A stretch of 64,000 bases of DNA from Rhodococcus yunnanensis NBRC 103083 (GCF_001895005.1 NZ_BCXH01000005.1:302874-366873); one strand, 5' to 3'; positions 16,138 to 28,315 are shown, counted from the stretch's first letter. Made by a program: numbers and translations. Notes: generated from the sequence alone by a model not told the origin.

Positions 16138-17952
16138 ATGGACGGGCAAGCGAAACAGCTGGCCGATCTGCTCGATCGAACCGCGGCAGTGGCGCGGTCG
16201 GTGGGTCGGTCCGATCTGGTGTCACGAGTCGAGCTTGCACAGGATCGAGTGCTCGACCCGAGACGGCGAATAGTCGTGGTAGGCCCCCTGAAACAGGGAA
16301 AAAGCCAGTTCGTGAACTCGCTGTTGAATCTCGATGTCTGCTCGGTGGGCGACGACGAGACGACCGCTATTGCGACGATCGTGCAGAACTCCGAGCGGTC
16401 CTACGCCGAACTCGTACTCGCCGACCCTGGCAACGATCCGATCCGCGTCGATGTTCCGCTCGACGAGTTGCAGACGATCGCACCGGACAGCCCACGCGCA
16501 CAGGGGCGCGAAGTGCTGCGACTCGAGGTCAACGTCCCGAGCCCGCTGCTGGCCGACGGTCTCGTCCTCGTCGACACCCCGGGAGTCGGTGGACACGGAA
16601 ATCCCCATGCCGCAAGCACTCTCGGTCTGATACCATCCGCCGACGCGGTGCTCGTGGTCTCCGATGCGAGCCGCGAGTTCACCGAGCCCGAGATCTCGTT
16701 TCTGCGTCAAGTGCTCGGGTTGTGCCCGTCCGTCGCCGTGCTCGTCACCAAGACGGACCTGTACCCGCACTGGCGACAGATCGTCGAAGCGAACAAGGGG
16801 CATCTGCAGCGGGAGAACCTCGACGTCCCGATGATCGCGTTGTCGTCGTTGCTGCGTTCGCACGCACTGCGACTGAACGACGAGGAACTGAACGTCGAAT
16901 CCGGCTTCCCGGAGCTCTACGCATTTCTCCGTGACAACGTCGTGTCGAAGGCCGACGCCACCACCCGGGCCGCCGTCTCGCTCGACATCAGATCCGTCAC
17001 CGAACATCTCACGCTCGCGATGGGCAGTGAGCTTGCGGCACTGCGTGATCCGGAGCGTGCCGCAGCGGCGGTCGCGGGGCTGCAGCGCGCGAAAGCCGCC
17101 GCCGAGGAGCTCCACAAGAAGACCTCGCAGTGGCAGCAGACATTGGGCGACGGCATCGCCGACCTCGCGTCCGATATCGATCACGATCTCCGTGACCGCC
17201 TGCGCCGGGTGACGCGCGAGGCCGAGGAAACCGTCGACGAGGGGGATCCGAGTTCCGACTGGTCCGAGCTGGGGGACTGGCTGGAGGAGCAGATCGCGGC
17301 GTCGGTCGGCGACAACTTCGTGTGGGCGCACGAGCGGGCGTTGTGGCTGTCCGAACTCGTCGCCGAACATTTCGCCGCTGCAGGCGCGGTCGCTCTCCCC
17401 GATCTGGACATCGGTGATCTCGAGAACGTACTCGACCCGGTCGCGTCCCTCGCGGACCTCGAGTCCGGCAAGGTCGGGATCACGCAGAAAGTGCTCGTCG
17501 GTATGCGTGGATCCTACGGTGGTGTACTGATGTTCGGTCTGATCACCACATTCGTCGGCCTCAGTCTGCTCAACCCGATCTCCATCGGCGCAGGAGTGTT
17601 GTTGGGCACCAAGGCATACAAGGAAGACAAGGAAAATCGCATCAAGACCAAGCGCGCCGAGGCGAAGATGGCCATCCGCCGCTTCACCGACGACGTCAGC
17701 TTCCAGGTCGGTAAGGAGTCGAAGGACCGGCTCCGCCAGATCCAGCGTGTGCTTCGGGACCATTTCACCTCGATTGCCGAGCAGACGCTTCGCTCACTCA
17801 ACGACTCGCTGCGTGCAGCGCAGGAGGCCGCGAACGTGGAGACCGCCGAAAGATCGACCCGCACTGCGCAGCTGGATCGGGACATGAAGGTTGTCGCCGA
17901 GCTCAACGAACGTGCAGTCGCACTCGTTCCCGCAGGCGATGTTCCCCAGTGA
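16138..17952 (+). CDS. iniA: Dynamin-like GTPase IniA
   Basis: 604 residues. The dynamin-type GTPase domain has the P-loop GPLKQGKS near residue 48, a switch threonine region, DTPGVGG near 145 and TKTD near 203. Helical stalk regions follow, with a hydrophobic paddle-like segment near 460-490 (GGVLMFGLITTFVGLSLLNP) and a basic stretch after it. Mycobacterial IniA is a membrane-remodelling dynamin-like protein linked to tolerance of isoniazid and ethambutol. The same inner-membrane role is expected. AAGAAGG lies just before the ATG. The gene overlaps iniC by four bases (GTGA). Confidence 0.92.
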   Translation: MDGQAKQLADLLDRTAAVARSVGRSDLVSRVELAQDRVLDPRRRIVVVGPLKQGKSQFVNSLLNLDVCSVGDDETTAIATIVQNSERSYAELVLADPGNDPIRVDVPLDELQTIAPDSPRAQGREVLRLEVNVPSPLLADGLVLVDTPGVGGHGNPHAASTLGLIPSADAVLVVSDASREFTEPEISFLRQVLGLCPSVAVLVTKTDLYPHWRQIVEANKGHLQRENLDVPMIALSSLLRSHALRLNDEELNVESGFPELYAFLRDNVVSKADATTRAAVSLDIRSVTEHLTLAMGSELAALRDPERAAAAVAGLQRAKAAAEELHKKTSQWQQTLGDGIADLASDIDHDLRDRLRRVTREAEETVDEGDPSSDWSELGDWLEEQIAASVGDNFVWAHERALWLSELVAEHFAAAGAVALPDLDIGDLENVLDPVASLADLESGKVGITQKVLVGMRGSYGGVLMFGLITTFVGLSLLNPISIGAGVLLGTKAYKEDKENRIKTKRAEAKMAIRRFTDDVSFQVGKESKDRLRQIQRVLRDHFTSIAEQTLRSLNDSLRAAQEAANVETAERSTRTAQLDRDMKVVAELNERAVALVPAGDVPQ

Positions 17953-19415
17953 CCGCCCTTGCCGAAGCGCGTGCCTTGATCACGACGGCGCGTAGCGCGT
18001 ATTCCATTGACACCTACGCGGCCGCGTCGTTGACCGAGGTACTGGACCGTCTGGACCAGCCTCTCCGCGTCGCGCTCGCCGGCTCGTTGAAGGCAGGTAA
18101 ATCGACGCTGCTCAATTCGCTGGTGGGACAGGACATCGCGCCGACCGATGCGACGGAGTGCACCAAGGTCGTCACGTGGTACCGAAGCGGAGCCACCCCC
18201 AGTGTGACCGCGTGGTACGACGGCGACCGCGCGGCGCACGTGCCGGTCCAACGTCGCGACGGCCGGTTGACGTTCGATCTCGGTGATCTGACGGCGTCGC
18301 AGGTGGATCGACTCGAAGTGGAGTGGCCTGCACGGACTCTGACGCACACGACCATCATCGATACCCCCGGGACGTCGTCGTTGTCGCGTGATGTGTCGGC
18401 GCGGACGCCGTCGATGTTGACTCCGGAGAATTCGTCCTCGGGTGCCGACGCGGTCGTTTACCTGCTCAGAACACTCAACGCGACCGACGTGTCGTTTCTC
18501 GGTCAGATCGGTGCACATGTCGGCGGCGAATCCGGACCGCTCGGCGTCGTGGGGGTCGTATCGCGCGCCGACGAGGTGGGCGCGGGCCGGATGGATGCGA
18601 TGATGTCGGCGAAGGACGTCGCTGCTCGGTTCGCGTCGGAGCTGGAGGCCACCGGTCTGTGCCAGGCCGTCGTACCCGTGGCAGGGCTGCTTGCGCTGGC
18701 GGCGGAGACGCTGCGGCAGAACGAGTTCGATGCGTTCTCCACGCTCGCCCAGGTTCCCGATCAGGACTTGCAGCTCGCCATGCTGTCGGCGGATCGGTTC
18801 TCCCGGCCAGGTCTGCTGCCGGTCGACCCGGCGCTGCGCGCGTCGATCGTCGATCGCTTCGGACTGTTCGGTATTCGAATGGCGGTCACACTCGTCAAGC
18901 TCGGTGTTCGTGATTCACCGACTCTCGCAGCGGAATTGGTCGAGCGGAGCGGACTGAACGAGCTGCGGTCGGTGATCGACGTTCAGTTCGGGCAACGCGC
19001 CGATCAACTCAAACTGCACTCCGCCCTCGTCGCGCTGCAGCGCATTCTCGAGGCGCGCCCCATCGGGCAGTCGGCGGCGTTTCGTGCCCAGGCCGGTCGA
19101 ATGTTGGCCGATGTACACGGCTTTCAGGAATTGCGGCTGCTGGGCAGGCTGCGATCCACGGCGCCGAAACTACCCGAGGGTGACCTGGCGGAGCTGCAGC
19201 GATTGATCGGCGGGTACGGCATCGATGCGGCGGCCCGGCTTGGGCTCCAGCCGGACGCCGGGCCCGCGGAGCGTCGGGAATCGGCACTGGTGTCGGTGCA
19301 GAAGTGGCGCAGGCTGTCCGAGCATCCGCTGCTCGATCAGTTCACCTCGCGGGCGTGCGCCGTGGCGGCGCGCAGCGCGGAAGGGATCGCCGCGGCCCCA
19401 CCCGTGCGTGCGTAA
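17949..19415 (+). CDS. iniC: Dynamin-like GTPase IniC
   Basis: 488 residues, GTG start overlapping the iniA stop, so translation is coupled. The GTPase domain has AGSLKAGKST near residue 43 and DTPGTSSL near 137. The G4 motif is reduced to SRAD, which may alter guanine specificity. The C-terminal half is helical and shorter than in IniA, without an obvious membrane paddle. Expected to act with IniA in envelope stress. The gene converges on the substrate-binding lipoprotein gene with only ten bases between the stops. Confidence 0.9.
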   Translation: MTALAEARALITTARSAYSIDTYAAASLTEVLDRLDQPLRVALAGSLKAGKSTLLNSLVGQDIAPTDATECTKVVTWYRSGATPSVTAWYDGDRAAHVPVQRRDGRLTFDLGDLTASQVDRLEVEWPARTLTHTTIIDTPGTSSLSRDVSARTPSMLTPENSSSGADAVVYLLRTLNATDVSFLGQIGAHVGGESGPLGVVGVVSRADEVGAGRMDAMMSAKDVAARFASELEATGLCQAVVPVAGLLALAAETLRQNEFDAFSTLAQVPDQDLQLAMLSADRFSRPGLLPVDPALRASIVDRFGLFGIRMAVTLVKLGVRDSPTLAAELVERSGLNELRSVIDVQFGQRADQLKLHSALVALQRILEARPIGQSAAFRAQAGRMLADVHGFQELRLLGRLRSTAPKLPEGDLAELQRLIGGYGIDAAARLGLQPDAGPAERRESALVSVQKWRRLSEHPLLDQFTSRACAVAARSAEGIAAAPPVRA

Positions 19416-19425
19416 TCCGAGTGCT

Positions 19426-20391
19426 CTAGGCGTACAGCTGCTCGACCAGGTCGAGCGACCACAGTGCAGTCAGCGGGCCACCGTCGTTGGTGAACTTGTC
19501 CGTGCGGACGATGCGGTTGTTCGCCACGGCGGGTAGTGAAGTCCACAGCGCATTGGCATTCATGGTGCGCAGATCCTCCTCGGACGTGATCGCGGCGATG
19601 ATCGCTGCTGCGTCGGCGGCTGCTGTGATCGTCTCGGGCCCATATTCGACCTCGGGAGTTGCGGCCTCCCAAGCGCTGCCGAATCGTGCGCCGATATCGA
19701 TCAATGCGATGGACGGGGATCGATCGCGGCCGACCGAGATACCGCCCTCGTCGGAGGTGCTGATCGGGAGGACAACGGTCCCGGCGATCGCATCGGCGTT
19801 GTCTCTCTTGACTTCTGCCACGCGTGTGTCGTACTCGGCGATGATCTCGTCGGCCTTGTCCTGCAGGTTCAACGCCGCGCCGACGGCCTCGACGTCGTCC
19901 TGCCAGGCCACACCGGATCCGGTCGATCCGACGGGAAGGACCGGCGCGATCGCGCTGAGCTGGTCGTAGATGTCTTCGACGACTTCGTCGCGGCCGATGA
20001 TGAGGTCCGGGGCGACCCGGGCGATGGACTCCACATCGACGGTATTCCGCGGAAATAGCTCAGGGACACCGTCGGCGAGAAGTGTGCTCGTGGCATCGGT
20101 GAGTGGTCCTGGTATCTCCGGCGGTGCCTCGACCTCCACGGGCATCCCGACGATCGGCAGACCGAATGCGACGGCGATGTCGAGGTCCCGCCTGCCGTCG
20201 ATGATGACAACCGACTCGACGGAGTCCGGTACGTCGATGGTTCCGAGCGAGGTGGTCACCTGGTGGGTATCCGAGCCCGAGTCTGAGCCCGAGTCCTGGG
20301 GCGCCTCGGTGGAACTACATGAAATGACAAGTAAGGAGATGGCGATGCCGCTGGTCAGCGCCAGTGTCCGTCTCGGTAGAGCAAAGTTCAT
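19426..20391 (-). CDS. Iron-siderophore ABC transporter substrate-binding lipoprotein (FecB-like)
   Basis: 321 residues. A lipoprotein signal peptide ends in the lipobox VISC near residue 25, followed by an Asp/Ser-rich linker. The mature part has the class III (FecB/TroA-like) pattern: an IDVPDSVESVV start, DLDIAVAFGLPIVG, VAPDLIIGRDEV and the long linking helix. It would capture a ferric siderophore for a permease that is not encoded in this window. A possible iron box lies immediately upstream of the ATG. Confidence 0.88.
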   Translation of the reverse strand: MNFALPRRTLALTSGIAISLLVISCSSTEAPQDSGSDSGSDTHQVTTSLGTIDVPDSVESVVIIDGRRDLDIAVAFGLPIVGMPVEVEAPPEIPGPLTDATSTLLADGVPELFPRNTVDVESIARVAPDLIIGRDEVVEDIYDQLSAIAPVLPVGSTGSGVAWQDDVEAVGAALNLQDKADEIIAEYDTRVAEVKRDNADAIAGTVVLPISTSDEGGISVGRDRSPSIALIDIGARFGSAWEAATPEVEYGPETITAAADAAAIIAAITSEEDLRTMNANALWTSLPAVANNRIVRTDKFTNDGGPLTALWSLDLVEQLYA

Positions 20392-20394
20392 GGC

Positions 20395-20413
20395 TCAAGT
20401 AAAGCAACCCTAA
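20395..20413 (-). promoter_or_regulatory. Candidate IdeR/DtxR iron box
   Basis: On the minus strand the 19 bases beginning TTAGGGTTGC match the DtxR/IdeR consensus (TTAGGTTAGGCTAACCTAA) at 12 of 19 positions. They end four bases before the lipoprotein start codon. The location before an iron-siderophore receptor supports it; the match is moderate. Confidence 0.4.
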
Positions 20414-20442
20414 TGTACTTCGCGTGCATTCTGCGGCGAAAA

Positions 20443-20994
20443 TCACCGCCGCGACAGGCCGATCGCCGCGGCGATCGTTGCAACCGCAGCGACACCGGCA
20501 CCGGCCAGCGGACCCCAGTGCAGCACGCCGCCGGCGACCTCACTCGCGTCGGACATGAACGAGAAGAACAGGATCGACGCACCGATCGTCGCCACTCCGG
20601 CGACGAGCAGCAGGGTCCCGGAAGCAACCCGGCGCGTGCGGGCCAGCGACAGGCCCAGGCCCGCGAGAACGAGAAGCAGCACTGCGACGGCACCGCTGGC
20701 GAGGAGTGTGACGGTGACCGTCTCGGCGATCTCCGACGACGTCGCGCCCGAACTGTTTGTGGCGACCGAGGCCTCCAGCGTCGTTCGAACCTGCGAGTAC
20801 TCCAGCGCGACGACGACCGCAAGACCGACGATCACCACGGCAACGCCTGCCCATGCCCACGTCGCGATCCGAGATGCGACACTCGGACCCGTCGGCTCCT
20901 GCCTCGGTCGCAGCGGTGCGACGACGATCTCGGGCCGGGCCGGCTGCTGGCGCAGTTCCTGCTCGGGTCGGCGATGGCTTCCGGATTCGTTCAC
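20443..20994 (-). CDS. Small integral membrane protein of unknown function
   Basis: 183 residues, GTG start without a clear ribosome site. After a charged 40-residue N-terminus there are four probable membrane helices: WAWAGVAVVIVGLAVVVAL, VTLLASGAVAVLLLVLAGL, GTLLLVAGVATIGASILFF and AGAGVAAVATIAAAIGL. The second loop (between helices 1 and 2) is Ser/Thr-rich and extracytoplasmic in the likely topology. No family recognised. It lies between the lipoprotein gene and the GH13 gene on the same strand, 19 bases after the latter, so it may share that transcript. Confidence 0.7.
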   Translation of the reverse strand: MNESGSHRRPEQELRQQPARPEIVVAPLRPRQEPTGPSVASRIATWAWAGVAVVIVGLAVVVALEYSQVRTTLEASVATNSSGATSSEIAETVTVTLLASGAVAVLLLVLAGLGLSLARTRRVASGTLLLVAGVATIGASILFFSFMSDASEVAGGVLHWGPLAGAGVAAVATIAAAIGLSRR

Positions 20995-21013
20995 GGGGTA
21001 GGACTCTATCGGG

Positions 21014-23194
21014 CTATCTCAGGATCACCGGGACACCCTGGTAGGGACCCAATGTCATCGGGAAGCTGTTCAACTCGTCCACGGTACCCACCTCGGAATC
21101 GTCGAACATGTCGAAGACGGCGGCGCCTGCCGTGAGGTGTTTGGACTGGATCGTCGCGGTGACCTCGTCGGAGGAGAAGTTGATGACGGTGGCTTGAATC
21201 GTGCCCTGGCCGAGTTCGTGGACCAGTACAAGCAGTCCCTTGTGCGAGACGGTGGGCACATCGAGTTGCTGCGCGGTCGCAATCCCGAACCTGTTGCGGA
21301 GTTCGATGATTCGAGCGAGTCGACGTGCGAACGAATTCGGATCCTTCAGCTGTTCGGGTAGCGAACCGTACAGGCTTCGGCCACGCGGAATTCCGGACTC
21401 GGACCGCACTGCGTCCGGGAAGCTGTCCATCAGGTCGTGTGCACCGCGGTTGATCCATCGAGTGTCACCCTCGCGGATCAGATCCGCGACGTCCTCGGCA
21501 TCGATCGGGAGAATTCCGAGTAGATCCCAGCCCGACAGCGCGAAGACACCCGGTTGCAGTGCGTTGAACATCGCGAGCATCAGGTGCGCTGTCCTGACGG
21601 TTTCGATGTCGGTCTCGTCCATGCGATCGAGATCTCTGATTCCCAACGACGCCGTGATGACACTTGCTGTGGTGCAGGCGATTCCGTTGGTCGTGAAGGT
21701 CCTGTTGTACGGCGCCCATCGGCCGGTGAGTCGGTCGGTCAACTCGGAACGGATCTGGTCGCCGAGATCGGAACCCTTGACGACCTCGCCGCAGTAGTTG
21801 AACTCGTCCTCCGCGTGCAACGTCGCGAAATGGATGAGCTCGAAGGTCAGCTCGTCGTGATTCTGCAGGGCATGTACCAGTGACGCGGGGTCGACGCCGT
21901 GATCCCGCGACAGCGACATCGTCAGGCGAAGGAACTCGGTGTTGCCCATGACGAGTGCGTGCTGATAGGCAGGTCGATTGATGAAGTCGTACGACAGGTC
22001 GGCCCCGTTGGTGCCCATCGCCTTGATGTCGTCGATCGTGAGGTTGAGTTCCTGGAAGGTGAAGCCGCCCATCTTTCGAACCACACTGGCGATCAGGTGA
22101 TTCGCGGCCTCCGACAGGGGATGACCCTCGGACCAGCCCGGACCCTCGGCCCGGCGTTCGACGCCGAGAAATCCGTTGGCGTCGAGGCGAAGTGCGCCGG
22201 CGCCGAGATCGGCGATGGAGTGACAGGCATCCCCGATCACCAATCGCATTCCCGCGAAAGAGGGGTCGAGCCAGTTGATCGACGGTTGACCCGCCTTGAA
22301 GTAGTGCAGATACACCCAGCGGCGTTCGACACCGTCGATCCCGACGACGGGAGCCGTTGCGCTCCAATTGGTTTCCTTGACGCCGAGTTCGTAGAAGATC
22401 ACACGTTGCAGCTGGCCGATGATGTAACCGGCGCGCGCGAGATTGGCTTCGGCTTCGGCGTCGATGTTCTGCGAATCCGCTCCCGCGCGTACTCGGGGGA
22501 GCAGATGCCAGTCCTCGGGCTCGATCTCGACCATGTGGTAGATGCCGGGATAATCGGCGACGGCCATTTCGGCGAGTCGGAAATCTGCGCCCTTACCGGT
22601 GTGGCCGGGGACGATGTCGTCGATGACGATGCCCTCGTACGCCGATGCCACCACACACAGCCGTCGGAACTCCTCTTCCGAACCGAAGGCAGGATCGATC
22701 TGCATTCCGATCCGGTCGAAGTGGCCGTCGACGGACGGCGTCGGGCGCCAGCCGTGTATGCCGCCTGCAACCTTGACCGGCCCGGTATGTACTGCGGTGA
22801 TACCGATTTCGGAGAACGCTTGCCACAGGTTCTCGTCGCCGAGTGTGCTCAGGAAACTGGTCCGCGGCGCGTTGATCACCGAGATCGGATAGGCCGTGAA
22901 CCACACGGGAGCGCGTTCGACGGCTCCTCGCGGATTCGGGTCGGCATACGGGTTCTGCCACATACTGCCCTTGCCGGAGAGCTGTTCGGCGATCAGCTTG
23001 GCATCTCGCAACATCGATTGTTCGGTGAGCCACTCGACGTACTCGGCATTGTCGGCGGACGGGTTGCCGTCCTGCGCGGCCGAGCCGTTGCGGTCGGCAC
23101 GGCGAACCGAGGGACGCAAGGGGCGTGGTCTGGCCGGGTAGAACTTTTCGTCGTAGGTGATCTCGCTCGGTTCGTGCTGCACTTCGGGATCCAT
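21014..23194 (-). CDS. GH13 alpha-amylase-superfamily enzyme, trehalose-synthase/maltosyltransferase-like
   Basis: 726 residues from the ATG at 23194 (GGAGG just upstream); the open frame extends 42 codons further without support. A (beta/alpha)8 GH13 catalytic domain can be read: nucleophile Asp in LRLDANGF (~338), general acid Glu in FTFQELN (~381) and the third Asp in LQNHDEL (~444). A C-terminal beta domain follows ([10 protein letters not shown] ... INFSSDEV). The N-terminal ~80 residues are an extra region of unknown role. The closest general likeness is to TreS-type maltose/trehalose isomerases, but the amylase-conserved regions are divergent, so the substrate is uncertain. There is no signal peptide, so it is cytoplasmic. 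Confidence 0.75.
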   Translation of the reverse strand: MDPEVQHEPSEITYDEKFYPARPRPLRPSVRRADRNGSAAQDGNPSADNAEYVEWLTEQSMLRDAKLIAEQLSGKGSMWQNPYADPNPRGAVERAPVWFTAYPISVINAPRTSFLSTLGDENLWQAFSEIGITAVHTGPVKVAGGIHGWRPTPSVDGHFDRIGMQIDPAFGSEEEFRRLCVVASAYEGIVIDDIVPGHTGKGADFRLAEMAVADYPGIYHMVEIEPEDWHLLPRVRAGADSQNIDAEAEANLARAGYIIGQLQRVIFYELGVKETNWSATAPVVGIDGVERRWVYLHYFKAGQPSINWLDPSFAGMRLVIGDACHSIADLGAGALRLDANGFLGVERRAEGPGWSEGHPLSEAANHLIASVVRKMGGFTFQELNLTIDDIKAMGTNGADLSYDFINRPAYQHALVMGNTEFLRLTMSLSRDHGVDPASLVHALQNHDELTFELIHFATLHAEDEFNYCGEVVKGSDLGDQIRSELTDRLTGRWAPYNRTFTTNGIACTTASVITASLGIRDLDRMDETDIETVRTAHLMLAMFNALQPGVFALSGWDLLGILPIDAEDVADLIREGDTRWINRGAHDLMDSFPDAVRSESGIPRGRSLYGSLPEQLKDPNSFARRLARIIELRNRFGIATAQQLDVPTVSHKGLLVLVHELGQGTIQATVINFSSDEVTATIQSKHLTAGAAVFDMFDDSEVGTVDELNSFPMTLGPYQGVPVILR

Positions 23195-23447
23195 GTGCCT
23201 CCGTAGCCTCACTTTTTTTACAAACCCTACGTACGGAACGGCCGCGCCGCAGTGTTCCGTATCCCCGGAGGGCCGAGCGTCGAAACCTGCGCCGGGTCGG
23301 CCGCCGCCTCGCTGAATCACACCGGTGTAAGCCGTGACCGAAACTGGCCGGAATGTATCCGGATCGAGACTGGCTGGTATGGAATGTCCGGTTCACGTAG
23401 GACATAGTTGAACGCAACACCAACCCCTTCAGTCACAGGAGTCACAT

Positions 23448-23945
23448 ATGCGTCGCTTCGCCCGCACCACCGTCTTGGCCTCGACGGCCGCGATCGCAGC
23501 CACCGTCGGTGCGGTCGCCTTCGCGCCCCTCGCATCTGCCGAACCGGATACCGCACCCGCGCCTGCGCCCTTCGGCTCCTCGCAGCCGACCTCGCCCGAT
23601 CTCGTCGTGGAGATCGCCGCTGTGTGCGATCCGCGTGACGGAGACCTCGGCGGCGATGTTGCCGCGCTGCGAATCAACATCGAGAACACGGGGTCCGGCG
23701 ACGCACGAGATGTGACCACCAACTTCGCTGTGCTTCCCGAGGCGCCCGGCGTCTTCGGCGAAAAGCTCATCAAGGCAGGCGAAGGCGTCGAGTACACGAT
23801 TCCCAGCGCAGACGAGGTGTGGCAGTCGCGTCCGGGCGGCGCTGCGGTGTTCTCGCCGCAGCTCGACGGCAACTACCCCGACAACATCGCCTTCGGCCTT
23901 CTGAGCGTGGACTGCTCGCCCATCGACGTGCCCGAGGGCGAATAA
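23448..23945 (+). CDS. Secreted protein, possible Ig-like/CARDB-type fold
   Basis: 165 residues. The Sec signal peptide (MRRFARTTVLASTAA..., cleavage near ASA-E, residue 31) is preceded by ACAGGAG. The mature region carries a beta-rich pattern, LRINIENTGSGDARDVTTNF, reminiscent of CARDB-like domains. Two Cys residues (VCDP and VDCSP) could form a disulfide. It ends in an acidic tail. Function unknown. It has its own terminator. Confidence 0.7.
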   Translation: MRRFARTTVLASTAAIAATVGAVAFAPLASAEPDTAPAPAPFGSSQPTSPDLVVEIAAVCDPRDGDLGGDVAALRINIENTGSGDARDVTTNFAVLPEAPGVFGEKLIKAGEGVEYTIPSADEVWQSRPGGAAVFSPQLDGNYPDNIAFGLLSVDCSPIDVPEGE

Positions 23946-23966
23946 CTCCCGACGTTCCTTTCCGTC

Positions 23967-24005
23967 CACTGCGCCGCGACGAGCATCTGCCGTCGCGGCG
24001 CAGTG
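23967..24005 (+). terminator. Hairpin terminator after the secreted protein gene
   Basis: Perfect 15-base arms (CACTGCGCCGCGACG and complement) enclose a 9-base loop, 22 bases after the stop codon. There is no long U-tract. It also insulates the dnaK promoter region. Confidence 0.8.
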
Positions 24006-24080
24006 CTGTGTCCAGGTGGCTGTGTGTTTCAGGTGGCTGGGAACAAATCTGGAAAGCCTTCCGTTGAGCCCTTCGACAGC

Positions 24081-24156
24081 CTTGAGTGGATGAGGCTCAA
24101 GTCCGAGTTGACAGATAGCGAAATTGTCGAGCAGACTTGAGCGCAGTTCGCTCAGC
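24081..24156 (+). promoter_or_regulatory. dnaK promoter with HAIR-type HspR operator
   Basis: CTTGAGT-N7-GCTCAAG at 24081-24101 matches the HspR-associated inverted repeat CTTGAGT-N7-ACTCAAG with one change. A second, weaker copy, CTTGAGC-N7-GCTCAGC, lies at 24136-24156. TTGACA at 24108-24113 is a perfect -35 hexamer between them, with a poor -10 around 24131-24137. This fits heat-inducible transcription repressed by HspR, the last gene of the operon. Confidence 0.8.
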
Positions 24157-24210
24157 TAGGACATCACCCAAGCTTGTGAACCAACACAGCAACAAACAGG
24201 AGGAATTACT

Positions 24211-26045
<1,835 letters not shown>

Positions 26046-26049
<4 letters not shown>

Positions 26050-26666
26050 CATCAGGTAACACCGAGCAAGAGCCGGTCACTTTCGTGGACAAGCGAAAGA
26101 TCGACCCGACGACCGGTGAAGTACGGGAAGGTGACGCAGTTCCGGAGCCCCTCGCGGGCACCGGGGCTGCGCCCCAGCCCGACTCGGTGGAAGACGATGT
26201 CGCGGAAGTAATCGAGCCCGAGAAGGACGAGGTCGCGGAGTTGACCGCCGACCTGCAGCGTCTGCAGGCCGAGTACGCCAACTATCGACGCCGGACCGAT
26301 CGTGACAAGCAGTCGGTCATCGACAACGCGAAAGCGTCCGTCGTGTCCCAGCTGCTGCCTGTTCTCGACGATCTGGAGCGTGCTCGTCAGCACGGCGACC
26401 TCGAAACCGGTCCCTTGCGCTCGGTGGCGGACAAGCTGGCCGGGGTGTTCACCACCATCGGTCTGTCCACCTTCGGAGCCACCGGCGACGCGTTCGATCC
26501 CTCGATCCACGAGGCGGTCTCGCACGAAGGCGACGGAAGCAATTCCGTCGTCGGGACTCTGATGCGACCGGGCTACAAGCTCGGTGATCGTGTCCTGCGT
26601 ACCGCAATGGTCGGTGTCGTGGATGCTGTAGAAGAATCGGACGCTCCAGCGCCCGACGAGCAATAA
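26046..26666 (+). CDS. grpE: Nucleotide exchange factor GrpE
   Basis: 206 residues, GTG start overlapping the dnaK stop (GTGA). The ~70-residue N-terminal region is acidic and disordered. A coiled coil follows ([21 protein letters not shown]), then the C-terminal beta domain with FDPSIHEAV and [16 protein letters not shown]. It releases ADP from DnaK. Confidence 0.97.
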
Positions 26667-26696
26667 GAAGAGAACAGTGGAAGGAGGAAACGCCCG

Positions 26697-27878
26697 GTGA
26701 GCCAGCGGGAGTGGATCGAGAAGGACTTCTACAAGGAGCTGGGCGTTTCCTCCAGCGCCACCAATGAAGAGATAACCAAGGCCTACCGCAAGTTGGCGAG
26801 GGACAACCACCCCGACGCCAATCCCGGTAACGCCGAAGCCGAGCAGCGGTTCAAGGCCATCAGCGAAGCCAAATCGGTGCTCACCGACCCGGCCAAGCGC
26901 AAGGAATACGACGAGGCGCGGCAACTGTTCGCCTCCGGCGGCTTCGGTCGCGGCGGCGGTGGGTTCAACCCCAACGCAGGCGGTTTCGGCGGCGGCGGCC
27001 AGACGTTCGACGTCGGCGACATCTTCGGACAAGGCGGCGGCGGTGGCGACGGCGGTATAGGCGACCTGTTCGGTGGCCTGTTCAACCGCGGCGGAACACA
27101 GCAGCGTACGACGACCAATCGGCCCAGGCGCGGCAGCGATGTCGAAACCGAGACGACCCTCGGTTTCCGCGAGGCCACGCAGGGGGTCACGGTTCCCCTT
27201 CGCCTGACCAGCCCGTCGTCGTGTACGACGTGTCATGGCAGTGGCGCGAAGCCGGGAACCAGTCCGCGCGTCTGCCCCAGGTGCAACGGCGCAGGCGTCG
27301 TGAACCGAAACCAGGGCGCATTCGGCTTCAGCGAGCCGTGCGACGACTGCCGCGGAACCGGATCGATCATCGACGATCCATGCCAGGACTGCCGCGGAAC
27401 CGGCGTGCAGAACCGCACACGCACCATCACCGTGCGGGTCCCGTCAGGGGTGTCCGACGGCCAGAAGATTCGACTCGCGGGCCAGGGCGAAGCAGGACTG
27501 CGCGGCGCGCCGTCGGGAGATCTGTACGTCACGGTGCGAGTCCGCCCCGACAAGGTCTTCGGACGCACCGGCGACGACCTCACTGTCACCATCCCGGTCA
27601 GCTACGGCGAACTGGTACTGGGTACGACGCTGTCCGTTCCAACACTCGACGGTCGGGTCGGCGTCAAGGTTCCGCCCGGAACAGTGGACGGACGAGTGCT
27701 ACGAGTCCGTGGCCGCGGAGTGCCGAAGAAGACAGGCACGGCGGGAGATCTGATGGTCACCGTCAAGGTCGCGGTCCCGCAGAAGCTCGACGACCCTGCC
27801 ACCGAGGCGTTGCAGACGTATCTCGAAGCGGAGAAGGCAAGCGGATTCGATCCGCGGGCCGGGTGGGCCGGCGCGTGA
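26697..27878 (+). CDS. dnaJ: Co-chaperone DnaJ (DnaJ1 type)
   Basis: 393 residues, GTG start with AAGGAGG upstream. The J domain has the HPD motif in [10 protein letters not shown] Gly/Phe-rich linker follows. Four CxxCxGxG-type zinc modules are present ([32 protein letters not shown]). The C-terminal substrate-binding domains are complete. It stimulates DnaK ATPase and binds unfolded clients. Confidence 0.97.
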   Translation: MSQREWIEKDFYKELGVSSSATNEEITKAYRKLARDNHPDANPGNAEAEQRFKAISEAKSVLTDPAKRKEYDEARQLFASGGFGRGGGGFNPNAGGFGGGGQTFDVGDIFGQGGGGGDGGIGDLFGGLFNRGGTQQRTTTNRPRRGSDVETETTLGFREATQGVTVPLRLTSPSSCTTCHGSGAKPGTSPRVCPRCNGAGVVNRNQGAFGFSEPCDDCRGTGSIIDDPCQDCRGTGVQNRTRTITVRVPSGVSDGQKIRLAGQGEAGLRGAPSGDLYVTVRVRPDKVFGRTGDDLTVTIPVSYGELVLGTTLSVPTLDGRVGVKVPPGTVDGRVLRVRGRGVPKKTGTAGDLMVTVKVAVPQKLDDPATEALQTYLEAEKASGFDPRAGWAGA

Positions 27879-28279
27879 TGGAGGTACCCATCGGTCCGGG
27901 TGCCGCCCACGCAGACCCCGACGCTCAGGTGTTCGTCATCTCCGTCGCGGCGCAGCTGGCAGGTATGCATGCGCAGACATTGCGCACGTACGACCGGCTG
28001 GGCCTGGTCACGCCGCACCGCACCACCGGCGGCGGACGGCGCTACTCGCCGCGTGACGTGGCACTGCTCCGCGAGGTGCAGCGTCTGTCACAGGACGAGG
28101 GCGTCAACCTTGCAGGCATCAAGCGGATCATCGAACTGACCAATCAGGTCGAAGCCCTGCAGGCCAGGGTGTCCGAACTCGCTCAGGAGCTGGCCAACGT
28201 CCACGCCGGTTATCGGCGCGACCTCGTGCCGGTCCAGCGCAACGCCCTCGTCGTCTGGAAGCCCCGCAACCAGCGCTGA
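27878..28279 (+). CDS. hspR: MerR-family heat-shock repressor HspR
   Basis: 133 residues, ATG overlapping the dnaJ stop (TGATG). A MerR-type helix-turn-helix (SVAAQLAGMHAQTLRTYDRLGL, then GGRRYSPRDV) is followed by a short coiled coil. HspR binds HAIR sites together with DnaK, closing a feedback loop on this operon; the operator is visible upstream of dnaK. Confidence 0.96.
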   Translation: MEVPIGPGAAHADPDAQVFVISVAAQLAGMHAQTLRTYDRLGLVTPHRTTGGGRRYSPRDVALLREVQRLSQDEGVNLAGIKRIIELTNQVEALQARVSELAQELANVHAGYRRDLVPVQRNALVVWKPRNQR

Positions 28280-28315
28280 GCTCGCCCGCACCCCACCCAC
28301 CACACCCCACCCACA

